From NCBI GenBank assembly GCA_964371555.1, contig CAYJMQ010000005.1, forward strand, positions 1-60,565: a stretch of 60,565 nucleotides of DNA, in the 5' to 3' direction. The notes beneath the pieces were generated by a model. That model ran no database searches and was not told the origin of the DNA. It worked only from the letters and a program-made list of their open reading frames with translations. Below are positions 24,859-33,199 of the stretch, piece after piece (the first letter of the stretch is position 1; each line of letters starts with the position of its first letter). The stretch comes from CAYJMQ01 sp964371555 (GTDB lineage: Bacteria; Bdellovibrionota; JACOXK01; 2-02-FULL-40-11). The translations under genes were made by a program, and so were the position numbers.

Positions 24859-27549
24859 TTAATGCGCTTCAGCCCAATTTTTGCCGGTCTTGAGTTCAAC
24901 TTTAACCGGCACAGAGAGCCGAATCGCCCCTTCCATTTGAGATTTGACGATTTCCATGACCTCATGAAGCTCGCTCTCATAAACTTCGAATACAAGCTCG
25001 TCATGAACCTGAAGAATCATCCGGGATCTCAAGCGGCCCGAAAATTCTTTGGCAATACGTATCATTGCGATTTTGATAAGGTCAGCCGCGGATCCCTGAA
25101 TCGGGGAATTAATCGCCATCCGTTCGGAGAACTGCCTCAATCTTGGATTTGCGGAGTGCATGTCCGGGAGATAGCGCCGCCGCCCCATGATCGTCTCCAC
25201 ATACCCTTTCTCTTTTGCGGTCTGAATGGTCTGATCAATATATTCCCTCACCTTTTGGTAACGCTCAAAATACCGGAAAATATACTCCTCTGCTTTTTTA
25301 ATGGGAATCTTTAGCTGTTTTGAAAGCCCAAAAGCCGAGAGTCCATAAATAAGTCCAAAGTTAATCGCCTTGGCCATACGTCTCATTTCAGGAGATACCA
25401 GATTTGGAAAGACGTGAAAGACCTCTCCGGCCGTTTGTGTATGAATATCTGCCCCAGCCAGAAAAGCCTCCGTTAAGACAGGATCACCGCTCAAATGCGC
25501 AAGGAGTCTCAGCTCTACCTGAGAATAATCAGCGCTGAGAAGCTGATATCCGTTTTCCGCGATAAACGCATGCCGGATCTGTTGTCCCAAATCAGTCCGA
25601 ATAGGAATATTCTGCAAATTTGGACTACTGGAAGAAAGCCTGCCCGTCTCCGCGACGGTCTGATTGTAAGAGGTATGCACGCGTGAAGTTTCATGATCCG
25701 CAAGTTCAATCAAGGCATCAACGTATGTAGATTTTAATTTTGAAAACTCCCGATAGGAGAGAATCTTTGCGGGAAGCGGGTGTTCTTCAGAGAGCGCTTC
25801 CAGGACATGAACATCAGTTGAAAAACCGGTTTTCGTTCTCTTTTTTACCGCAAGCCCCAGTTTTTGAAAAAGGATCTGTGAGAGCTGTTTTGTCGACTGA
25901 ATATTAAATTCCGTCCCCACATCGCGATGAATCTCTTTTTCAAGTTCGGCCAATCTCTTTTCGAATTCCTTTGATTTTTTCTTTAGAAATGGAATGTCGA
26001 TCTTTACCCCGTCCGCCTCCATTTGAATTAAAACATTCGTGAGTGGAATCTCAATCTCTTCATAAAGCGAAAGCCTTTTTTCAACTTCAAGTTTATTTCG
26101 AAGAATTTGCACGAGACGATAGGTAACATCCGCGTCTTCGGCTGAGTATTCCGCAGCCATACCGATCGGAACCTCGTCGAAACCAATTCTTTTCTTTGGA
26201 GATGGATGGTCTACTTTTGTGACATCATCATAATGGATCGTTTCATGATCCAGGTATTTCAACGAAAGGGCATCCATATTGTGAGGCCCGGCGGGATCCA
26301 GCACATAAGAGGCAATCATGGAGTCATCTGAAATATTTTCCACACAAATCCCGTGGTATCTCAAAATCAGAGAGTCGAATTTAATATTTTGTCCCCACTT
26401 CTTTGATAACGGGGATTCCAGGATGGTTTTAAGTTTTTGGAGCACATCGTTAGAATCGAGCTGCTTTCCCTCCCGATGCAGCAGCGGCAGATAACAAGCC
26501 TCATGTTCTGTTTTTGAAACTGGATATGCAAACGATATCCCGACTATTTTTGCTTTTCGGGTGTTTAACGAAGTGGTTTCGAGATCAAGCACAAAATGGG
26601 GCGATTTGGATAATTGGGAGAGAAGTCTCATCAAGTCATTTTCTTCCAAAATGATTTGATAGCCGCTTCTGTCTATTTTAGACTTTTTTTTTACTTCTGT
26701 TTTTAGCCCCATCTGCTCGAGAAGCCTTTTAAACTCAAGAGCCTCAAAGAGTTCCGTCACTTTTTCCGGATGCGGCGGTCCTACCCCCGCGTCTTTCAAA
26801 TGAAAATCGAGGGGGACATCGCAATTCAGCCTCACAAGTTCCTGGCTTAGCAGAGCCTTGTCTTTGAACTTTTCAAGCAGCTCCCTTGTTTTTCCTGAAA
26901 CCTTATCTGTTTCTTTCAGCAAGTGACCTAGCGAACCAAATTTTAAAATCAACGTCGATGCTGTTTTTGGACCAATTCCCAACACTCCCGGTATATTGTC
27001 AGAATGATCGCCACAAAGTGAGAGAACATCAACAACCTGTTCGGGGGAAACCCCAAATTTTTCTTTGACTTCAGCCTTTCCAATTTTTTTATCCCGCATG
27101 GTATCCAGCATGGAAACCCGGTCAGAAACAAGCTGCATGAGATCTTTGTCTGAAGAAACAATCACGATCTCAAGATCTTTATCTTTCAATTGATAACAAA
27201 GGGTTCCAATAATATCATCCGCCTCATATCCGGCGGCCGAAAGAGAATGGATATTAAAGGCCTCCACCACCGCTTGAATATACGGAATCTGTTCAATCAA
27301 ATCATGCGGCATCTCGGCGCGATTCGCTTTATATTCGGGATACATTTTTTTCCGGAACGTCTCTTCTTTCGAATCAAAGATAATAGAAAGATAATCAGGT
27401 TTATGTTCTTTCAGCACCTTAAGAATCATCGTCGCAAAGCCATAAACGGCATTGACATGAAGCCCTTTGGAGGTCGTAAGAGGACGAATCGCGTAGAAAG
27501 CGCGATAAAAATAAGAACTGCCGTCAATTAAATAGAGTTTTTTTGCCAT
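24859..27549 (-). CDS. polA: DNA polymerase I
   Basis: Repair and Okazaki-fragment polymerase. The N-terminal 5'-3' nuclease domain (YLIDGSSYFYRAFYA, DDIIGTL, VSSDKDLMQLV, CGDHSDNIPGV) is followed by a 3'-5' exonuclease domain with its acidic residues intact (FVLDLETTSL, YSAEDADVTYRL), so proofreading is probably active. The polymerase domain shows ADYSQVELRLLAHLSGD, the O-helix RRMAKAINFGLIYG and LQVHDELVFEV. The length of 896 residues is normal. It lies 15 nt after hemD at the end of the purL-purF-hemD-polA run. Confidence 0.98.
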   Translation of the reverse strand: MAKKLYLIDGSSYFYRAFYAIRPLTTSKGLHVNAVYGFATMILKVLKEHKPDYLSIIFDSKEETFRKKMYPEYKANRAEMPHDLIEQIPYIQAVVEAFNIHSLSAAGYEADDIIGTLCYQLKDKDLEIVIVSSDKDLMQLVSDRVSMLDTMRDKKIGKAEVKEKFGVSPEQVVDVLSLCGDHSDNIPGVLGIGPKTASTLILKFGSLGHLLKETDKVSGKTRELLEKFKDKALLSQELVRLNCDVPLDFHLKDAGVGPPHPEKVTELFEALEFKRLLEQMGLKTEVKKKSKIDRSGYQIILEENDLMRLLSQLSKSPHFVLDLETTSLNTRKAKIVGISFAYPVSKTEHEACYLPLLHREGKQLDSNDVLQKLKTILESPLSKKWGQNIKFDSLILRYHGICVENISDDSMIASYVLDPAGPHNMDALSLKYLDHETIHYDDVTKVDHPSPKKRIGFDEVPIGMAAEYSAEDADVTYRLVQILRNKLEVEKRLSLYEEIEIPLTNVLIQMEADGVKIDIPFLKKKSKEFEKRLAELEKEIHRDVGTEFNIQSTKQLSQILFQKLGLAVKKRTKTGFSTDVHVLEALSEEHPLPAKILSYREFSKLKSTYVDALIELADHETSRVHTSYNQTVAETGRLSSSSPNLQNIPIRTDLGQQIRHAFIAENGYQLLSADYSQVELRLLAHLSGDPVLTEAFLAGADIHTQTAGEVFHVFPNLVSPEMRRMAKAINFGLIYGLSAFGLSKQLKIPIKKAEEYIFRYFERYQKVREYIDQTIQTAKEKGYVETIMGRRRYLPDMHSANPRLRQFSERMAINSPIQGSAADLIKIAMIRIAKEFSGRLRSRMILQVHDELVFEVYESELHEVMEIVKSQMEGAIRLSVPVKVELKTGKNWAEAH

Positions 27550-27564
27550 TTGAATGGATGAACT

Positions 27565-28362
27565 CTAGAGTTCACGGCTCAGTGTATTCACAAACGCGGG
27601 GATTGTAAACTCGGAAGGTTTTACGCGAACCTTCAGCCCCCTCTCTTCAACCGCCCTCGCTGTCACATCCCCCAGGGTTGCAATGGTCAGCATCTCAAGG
27701 TGTTTGAGCAGGTTACGATCCGCGTTTAACATTTTTATAAAATTGTAGACCGTTGAAGGACTCGTAAATGTTACCGCGTCAATCCTCTCTTCAGACAGGT
27801 ATCTCAATAATATTTTGGAGTTCCCGGCCGGTAAAACAGATTTATAGAGATTAAGCACATCGGTCAACGCCCCTTTTGATTGGAGAATGTCTAAAAAGGG
27901 AGGCTGGTCATCGAAAGATTTTAGAACCAGGATTTTTTTTCCATCGACTTTCCCCTTAAATAGAGCCACGAGACTTCTATCGGCATCAACCGGGGGAACG
28001 AGATGAACACGCAATTTATTCTGTTTCAATACTTCACGCGTTGTTTTTCCAAGCGCCACGATTCTTAATTTTCTCAGCCGGACTTTTGAAATTCCATGTT
28101 TTGAAAGAAGCTGAAAAAAGAATATGACCGCGTTCTGGCTCACAAAGACAAGCCAGTCATAGTCTCCCAGCTGTTTTAAACATGGAAGGGTTTGCGGTGT
28201 TTCACAGGGAATCATATCGACCGTCGGACAGGCAAGCACCCGCGCCCCTTTTTGTTTTAACAGGTTTGTAAGCCGCTTTGCCTGCTCATGCGCCTGCGTA
28301 ACAAGAATCGTCCGGCCTTTGAGTGGCAGCCTTTGATTTGTTTTAGACGACTTGGGGGACAT
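27565..28362 (-). CDS. hemD: Uroporphyrinogen-III synthase
   Basis: Closes and inverts ring D of hydroxymethylbilane to give uroporphyrinogen III for haem and related tetrapyrroles. The 265-residue protein shows the weakly conserved HemD pattern: GRTILVTQAHEQAKRLTNLL at the start, YDWLVFVSQNAVIFFF, VALGKTTREVL, and the second lobe's IDAVTFTSPSTVYNF with IATLGDVTARAVEERGL. HemD sequences diverge strongly, but these two TS/SxNAV segments are convincing. No other haem genes are adjacent; it lies between purF (10 nt) and polA (15 nt). Confidence 0.88.
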   Translation of the reverse strand: MSPKSSKTNQRLPLKGRTILVTQAHEQAKRLTNLLKQKGARVLACPTVDMIPCETPQTLPCLKQLGDYDWLVFVSQNAVIFFFQLLSKHGISKVRLRKLRIVALGKTTREVLKQNKLRVHLVPPVDADRSLVALFKGKVDGKKILVLKSFDDQPPFLDILQSKGALTDVLNLYKSVLPAGNSKILLRYLSEERIDAVTFTSPSTVYNFIKMLNADRNLLKHLEMLTIATLGDVTARAVEERGLKVRVKPSEFTIPAFVNTLSREL

Positions 28363-28372
28363 ATAAAGTCAA

Positions 28373-29755
28373 TCAATCTTCCGGAAGCAACGGATATTTC
28401 CCGTCAAAACAGGCTGCGCAGAATGATTCTTTTCCAGTCACTCCAAACAATCCATCAAGCGATAAATATCCAAGACTATCTGCTCCAATATATTTGCGAA
28501 TTTCCTCCACTGTATTTGAAGATGCAATTAACTCAGACCGGCTTGGCGTGTCAATACCGTAAAAACAGGGCCCTAAAGTCGGCGGTGAAGAAACACGCAT
28601 ATGAATTTCTTTTACCCCCTGCGCCCGTAAAATCTGAATGATCTTTTTCGATGTCGTCCCGCGCACAATCGAGTCATCGATAACAACAATCGATTTCCCA
28701 TCCAACACATTCCGAATGGGATTAAGTTTAATTTTAACGCCAAAATTACGAATAGACTGTTCAGGTTCAATAAAGGTCCGTCCAATATAATGATTCCGGA
28801 TGATCCCCATTTCAAACGGGATTTTTGATACTTGCGCGTAACCGATGGCGGCAGGGACACCGGAATCTGGGACAGGAACCACGATATCGGCCGCTGCCGG
28901 ATGTTCCCTGGCCAACTGCCTCCCCAATTCGGTTCTTCGTTGATAGACATTGGCTCCAAAAACAACGCTGTCCGGACGCGAAAAATAAATGTGCTCAAAA
29001 ATACATTGTTTGACATCCGTTTTTGGAAAGGGTTTAAAACTTTCGATCCCCCCCTCATCGATCACAATCATCTCGCCCGGTTCAATTTCCCGTAAGAGAC
29101 GGGCGCCAATCAGATCGAACGCCGAGGTTTCAGAAGCAACCGTAAAGGAATCATCGAACTTTCCCAAAACCAGCGGGCGAAAGCCGTAGCTGTCTCGCAC
29201 GGCGATCATCTGCTTCTCAGATAAAAAAAGCAGGGAAAATGCCCCCTTCACCTGATGAAGCGCATCAATAATACGATCGAATAACTGCTTTTTCTGGGAT
29301 CTCGCGATGAGATGCAAAATAATTTCGGTATCGCTGGTCGTCTGAAAAATAGAACCTGTTCTCTCCAAGTTCCTTCGAAGGACAATCGCGTTGGTTAAAT
29401 TTCCATTGTGCGCAATCGAAAGCCACCCCGTGATGGTACTCACCAAAAAGGGTTGAACATTTTTAAGAAGCGCTTCGCCATGTGTTGCGTAACGAACATG
29501 ACCGATCGCGTGCCGACCTTTCAACTGAGAAAGATTTTCCGTATGAAAAACATCGTTGACAAGTCCGATCCCGCGCTCCTGTTTGAGCGCTTTGCCATCC
29601 GAACAGACAATGCCGGCCCCCTCCTGCCCCCGATGTTGAAGCGCATAAAGTCCCAGATAAGTCATATTGGCCGCCTCGGAATGATTGTAAATTCCAAAAA
29701 CGCCGCACTCTTCTTTTAGCGATTTTTCAATGAGACACGATTTTTTCAAATGCAT
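28373..29755 (-). CDS. purF: Amidophosphoribosyltransferase
   Basis: First committed step of purine synthesis: PRPP and glutamine to phosphoribosylamine. A 16-residue propeptide precedes the N-terminal nucleophile Cys in EECGVFGIYNH, and YLGLYALQHRGQEGAGI follows. The PRPP-binding loop is VVIDDSIVRGTTS. It is of the Bacillus type with iron-sulfur ligands: Cys in VKQCIFEHIYF, in LGPCFYGID and the pair in SFCAACFDG. Its 460 residues are normal. It overlaps the purL end by 29 nt, so the two are coupled. Confidence 0.97.
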   Translation of the reverse strand: MHLKKSCLIEKSLKEECGVFGIYNHSEAANMTYLGLYALQHRGQEGAGIVCSDGKALKQERGIGLVNDVFHTENLSQLKGRHAIGHVRYATHGEALLKNVQPFLVSTITGWLSIAHNGNLTNAIVLRRNLERTGSIFQTTSDTEIILHLIARSQKKQLFDRIIDALHQVKGAFSLLFLSEKQMIAVRDSYGFRPLVLGKFDDSFTVASETSAFDLIGARLLREIEPGEMIVIDEGGIESFKPFPKTDVKQCIFEHIYFSRPDSVVFGANVYQRRTELGRQLAREHPAAADIVVPVPDSGVPAAIGYAQVSKIPFEMGIIRNHYIGRTFIEPEQSIRNFGVKIKLNPIRNVLDGKSIVVIDDSIVRGTTSKKIIQILRAQGVKEIHMRVSSPPTLGPCFYGIDTPSRSELIASSNTVEEIRKYIGADSLGYLSLDGLFGVTGKESFCAACFDGKYPLLPED

Positions 29756-32000
29756 TCTCCCAAAGGGTTTTCAGTTGTTTAACGTCAAGATCAAAATGAG
29801 GCCGCCATACAAAACGATCTTTAATGGTTTCTCCGATTTGAAGATACGGGACCCCGTATTTCTTGCAAATTTCTGAAAACTTATGAAAATTTCCTTTATC
29901 CATACTGACAACAATTCTCGATGGGGATTCTCCAAATAACAGATGATCGAGACGCCGATCCGTTTTGATATTCAGGTTCACGCCGATCTCCTTTTCAAAA
30001 GCGCTCTCCAAAATAGTCATAGCCAGTCCGCCATCCGAACAGTCATGCGCCGACTGAATCAGCCGATCAGAAATAAGCTCAAGCGCTGCTTCGTGCACAC
30101 GCTTCTCCAGATTTAAATCAATCGCTGGCAGAGAGCCTCTATATTCCGGGAAGAAAAGGGAGAGATATTCGCTCCCCCCCAATCTCTCTTCAGATGAATT
30201 AATATCTTCTCCAATTAAAACAATAAGATGTCCAACTTCTTTAAAGAAATGTGTCATTACATTTTTAATCTTTGGTATCAGTCCCACCATTGAAATTGTG
30301 GGGGTTGGCGCAATCGAACTGCCATTGGTTTCATTATAAAAACTGACATTGCCGCTGACGACAGGAACTTCAAGAAAACGACAGGCTTGAGAAATTCCTT
30401 CCACGGCATTCTTAAACTGCCACATGATTTGGGGATTTTCGGGGTTCCCAAAATTAAGACAATCCGAAACACCGATCGGTTGGGCGCCGACACAAACCAA
30501 ATTCCTTGCCGCTTCCGCCACCGCCATCATCCCCCCCTGATAAGGATCGATCTCACAGATGCGGCTGTTGCAATCGGTTGTTGCGGCAATCCCCTTATCT
30601 GTGCCTTTAATCCGAATCACAGCGGCATCGCCTCCGGAAGAGACAACGGTGTTTGTCTTTACCTGCTGGTCATATTGTCGGTAAATCCAGCGCCTCGAGC
30701 AAAGATTGGGTGAAGCAACGAGGGTCTCAAAAATTCTTTTCCATTCAGGCTGGGAAATGTCATGCTGAGTGAGCGAAGCGAATGAAGCATCTCTCTCTTC
30801 CAAAGCCTTTGGCGCCACGGAGGGGCGCTCCCCGCAGGGGCGATCATAAACCGGGGAAGCCTCTGTAAGCGCCTTTACAGGAATATTGACCACCTCTTCC
30901 CCCCGGAACTCCGCGCGAAAGCGGCCATCATCTGTCACACGACCCACTTTAGCGGCATCCAAATCCCATTTCTCAAATATTTTTTTTACTTCTTCTTCAT
31001 CCCCCGGTTTTATAACAAGGAGCATCCGCTCCTGTGATTCGGAAAGCAACAATTCATCGGGCCTCATATTTTCTTCCCGCTGAGGAATCTTTGAAAGATC
31101 GAGAAAAATTCCCCTCCCCGCGCGAGAGGCCATTTCTACGGAAGAAGAGGTTAAACCGGCAGCCCCCATATCCTGAATGCCAACGACATATCCCTTTGAC
31201 ATCGCTTCGAGACATGCCTCAAGCAATAATTTTTCAGTAAAGGGATCGCCGACCTGAACCGTTGGTTTCTTTGATTCAGTTTCATCATTGAATTCAGCTG
31301 AAGCCATGGTGGCGCCATGAATCCCATCGCGCCCCGTTTTTGCCCCGACATACATCACAGAATTAAGAACGCCATCTGCCCGTCCAAAGAAAATCTGATC
31401 CTTTTTTGCCAGCCCCAAACAGAAGGCATTCACCAAAGGATTTAAATTATACGACCCGTGAAAATAGACTTCCCCGCCTACCGTGGGACAACCAAAACAA
31501 TTCCCATATCCCCCAATTCCCGAAACAACCCCTTCAATGAGAAATTTTGTTTTCTGATGTTTTGGATCTCCAAATCGGAGCGAATTAAGAAGCAAAATCG
31601 GCCGAGCCCCCATCGTAAAGACATCGCGTAAAATCCCCCCCACACCTGTCGCCGCCCCCTGATAGGGCTCAATAAAAGAGGGGTGATTGTGGCTCTCCAT
31701 TTTGAACACAACCACCTGATCGTCACCAATATCTATGACCCCCGCATTCTCTCCCGGGCCTTGAACAACCCTCTCCCCTTTTGTCGGAAATTTTTTTAAG
31801 TGAACCTTTGAACTTTTATAGCTGCAATGCTCAGACCACATCACAGAAAAAACAGCAAGCTCTGTAAGGTTCGGCTCTCTACCTAAGTGCTTGATAATAC
31901 TTTGATATTCTTCTTTAGTGAGATTCAGGGATTCAAGGAGGGGCAATCTGATTTTGTGATTTTCTCCCTGATCTCCCTGACTGTCCCCCTGATTGTTCAT
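29727..32000 (-). CDS. purL: Phosphoribosylformylglycinamidine synthase subunit PurL
   Basis: Large ATP-dependent subunit that makes FGAM from FGAR, working with PurQ and PurS encoded at 34.7-35.7 kb. Motifs include FSVMWSEHCSYKSSK, AGVIDIGDDQVVVFKMESHNHPS and GIQDMGAAGLTSS, then a second half from DQQVKTNTV. It is the short (Bacillus-type) PurL. I start it at 32000 (MNNQGDS...) because a promoter ends 10 nt upstream; the frame is open to 32072. A palindromic repeat is translated as RDASFASLTQHD in a variable linker (30759-30793). Confidence 0.96.
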   Translation of the reverse strand: MNNQGDSQGDQGENHKIRLPLLESLNLTKEEYQSIIKHLGREPNLTELAVFSVMWSEHCSYKSSKVHLKKFPTKGERVVQGPGENAGVIDIGDDQVVVFKMESHNHPSFIEPYQGAATGVGGILRDVFTMGARPILLLNSLRFGDPKHQKTKFLIEGVVSGIGGYGNCFGCPTVGGEVYFHGSYNLNPLVNAFCLGLAKKDQIFFGRADGVLNSVMYVGAKTGRDGIHGATMASAEFNDETESKKPTVQVGDPFTEKLLLEACLEAMSKGYVVGIQDMGAAGLTSSSVEMASRAGRGIFLDLSKIPQREENMRPDELLLSESQERMLLVIKPGDEEEVKKIFEKWDLDAAKVGRVTDDGRFRAEFRGEEVVNIPVKALTEASPVYDRPCGERPSVAPKALEERDASFASLTQHDISQPEWKRIFETLVASPNLCSRRWIYRQYDQQVKTNTVVSSGGDAAVIRIKGTDKGIAATTDCNSRICEIDPYQGGMMAVAEAARNLVCVGAQPIGVSDCLNFGNPENPQIMWQFKNAVEGISQACRFLEVPVVSGNVSFYNETNGSSIAPTPTISMVGLIPKIKNVMTHFFKEVGHLIVLIGEDINSSEERLGGSEYLSLFFPEYRGSLPAIDLNLEKRVHEAALELISDRLIQSAHDCSDGGLAMTILESAFEKEIGVNLNIKTDRRLDHLLFGESPSRIVVSMDKGNFHKFSEICKKYGVPYLQIGETIKDRFVWRPHFDLDVKQLKTLWENAFEKIVSH
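30759..30793 (+). repeat. TCATGCTGAG-type repeat inside the purL reading frame
   Basis: The plus strand reads GTCATGCTGAGTGAGCGAAG, then CGAATGAAGCATCTC, the same family as the copy at 42168. It encodes a segment between the two halves of PurL, where homologues are variable. Confidence 0.65.
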
Positions 32001-32010
32001 GAAGGCGCAG

Positions 32011-32039
32011 ATTCTACTGAAACTTATGCGAAAAAGCAA
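32011..32039 (-). promoter_or_regulatory. Putative promoter of the purL-purF-hemD-polA run
   Basis: TTGCTT (32039-32034), 17 nt, then TAGAAT (32016-32011) on the minus strand. The predicted start near 32004 is about 4 nt before the ATG at 32000. Confidence 0.4.
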
Positions 32040-32137
32040 ATTAGCAGGGTGTTGAAAAAGGACATGTCCCATCTATCTCTTTCAACCCGTCGGGTCTCAG
32101 TAAGTGACAGAGGAACCGCGAAAAATATTCAACCAGC

Positions 32138-32383
32138 TTATTTACTACTGACTTTTTTCTCAAGCCACTCAATCCGTTCGACAAGAGAGGGTTTATGTGT
32201 TGATTGACGTAACGCTTGGTTAATCAAGGCTTGATATTTTGTCCCTTCTTCCTTGGCTCTGTTACGAAAGATATCTAAAACCTCTTCATCTAGCCAAATC
32301 GTAATCCTCTCTTTAGCAGTCTTGGGATTGAATGCATCTGGACCTAGAAGGTCCTTTTTTCCATATTTAATCTTCTTGTCCAT
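32138..32383 (-). CDS. BrnA-like antitoxin (ribbon-helix-helix type)
   Basis: An 81-residue protein with the BrnA pattern: basic N-terminus, ERITIWLDEEVLDIFRNRAKEEG, then YQALINQALR and a short helix that would bind the toxin. RHH antitoxins of this type repress their own promoter. The start at 32383 has a good GGAGG 7 nt upstream; an ATG at 32416 lacks one. It overlaps the end of the DUF4160 gene by 17 nt, the usual coupled arrangement. BrnA normally pairs with BrnT, which is not the partner here. Confidence 0.82.
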   Translation of the reverse strand: MDKKIKYGKKDLLGPDAFNPKTAKERITIWLDEEVLDIFRNRAKEEGTKYQALINQALRQSTHKPSLVERIEWLEKKVSSK

Positions 32384-32621
32384 GAATTTGCCTCCATCCT
32401 TCCCAAAGTTTCTCATGACGCTTTTTAAGCTCTTCTTTTATTCGCCTGATGTCTCGTTTTGAAAAGCCATCACACTCATAACATTCTAGTGTATCAAGCC
32501 TAAACTTCGCGTGCGCCTCGGGTCGTTTCATACTGGGCCAGTACGCCTCAACATGTGGTGGATTGTGGTCTTGAGACCAAACCCGGATAACCACACTCTC
32601 GAAGCGAAACATCTCGCCCAT
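32367..32621 (-). CDS. DUF4160 family protein, candidate toxin
   Basis: An 84-residue protein with the DUF4160 signature SQDHNPPHVEAYW and a C-terminal helix where family members have LLENW (here KLWEGWRQI). DUF4160 genes are usually paired with a small DNA-binding antitoxin and are annotated as candidate toxins; activity is not established from the sequence. It comes first, before the BrnA-like gene. It has no Shine-Dalgarno; two inverted repeats and a promoter sit immediately upstream. The pair splits the purine cluster. Confidence 0.78.
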   Translation of the reverse strand: MGEMFRFESVVIRVWSQDHNPPHVEAYWPSMKRPEAHAKFRLDTLECYECDGFSKRDIRRIKEELKKRHEKLWEGWRQIHGQED

Positions 32622-32625
32622 ATGT

Positions 32626-32648
32626 CATATAATATATGATATTATATG
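32626..32648. promoter_or_regulatory. Inverted repeat, likely operator of the toxin-antitoxin pair
   Basis: Perfect 10-bp arms (CATATAATAT/ATATTATATG) around ATG lie 5 bp upstream of the start codon at 32621 and cover the -10 box. Confidence 0.7.
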
Positions 32649-32659
32649 TATATTGTCAA
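32631..32659 (-). promoter_or_regulatory. Sigma-70 promoter of the toxin-antitoxin pair
   Basis: TTGACA (32659-32654), exactly 17 nt, then TATATT (32636-32631) on the minus strand. The start would be about 3 nt before the ATG at 32621, implying a leaderless mRNA. Confidence 0.65.
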
Positions 32660-32667
32660 GTGACAAT
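32652..32667. promoter_or_regulatory. Second inverted repeat over the -35 box
   Basis: Perfect 7-bp arms (ATTGTCA/TGACAAT) with a 2-bp spacer cover the TTGACA hexamer of the toxin-antitoxin promoter, suggesting a second repressor site. Confidence 0.55.
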
Positions 32668-32797
32668 TTGGGACAAGCCCAGCGTCGTTTTCTATCGATG
32701 TTCAGACCTCCAACGGACGTTAACGATAAAATTGTAATTTAAGTGTAGAACTTTGTATGGATTCTAAATCACAAACTGTTATATATCCGGACTAACC

Positions 32798-33199
32798 ATG
32801 AAAAAATTACTTTTTATTCTACTCATCATCATCATACCGCTTAGCGGCTTGGGAGACCCCTGGTCTGTTTCTGAAAAATCGCCCGTCATCCCCCAAATAC
32901 AATCGAAACAGAGTATCAGCCGCTCTTTCTGGGATAACCGGTTTGAGCACGGATATTATTTTTATCAAAAAATCGTAAGCCCTGGCGATGGGGCCAGATG
33001 TGGTATGTATCCGACCTGCGCTGATTACGGCTATCAGGCAATGCGCAGGCATGGCATGACCATAGGAAGCTGGATGGCGGCCGACCGCTTGATGAGAGAT
33101 CATGGACACAATGAAGGGCATTATTCGTTCATTGAAAAATTCGGGAGACGGCGTTTTTTTGATCCACTCAATGAAAACGATTTTTGGTTTTCAAAATGA
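32798..33199 (+). CDS. Secreted YidD-like protein
   Basis: A 133-residue protein with an N-terminal hydrophobic signal (LLFILLIIIIPLSGLG) and a YidD (membrane protein insertion efficiency factor) core: YFYQKIVSPGDGARCGMYPT, then CADYGYQAMRRHG and GSWMAADRLMRD. True YidD is a small cytoplasmic, membrane-associated protein next to yidC and rnpA; this version has a signal peptide and lies elsewhere, so a different role is likely. Its stop overlaps the ATG of the next gene (ATGA), tying it to a TPR membrane protein. Confidence 0.8.
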   Translation: MKKLLFILLIIIIPLSGLGDPWSVSEKSPVIPQIQSKQSISRSFWDNRFEHGYYFYQKIVSPGDGARCGMYPTCADYGYQAMRRHGMTIGSWMAADRLMRDHGHNEGHYSFIEKFGRRRFFDPLNENDFWFSK

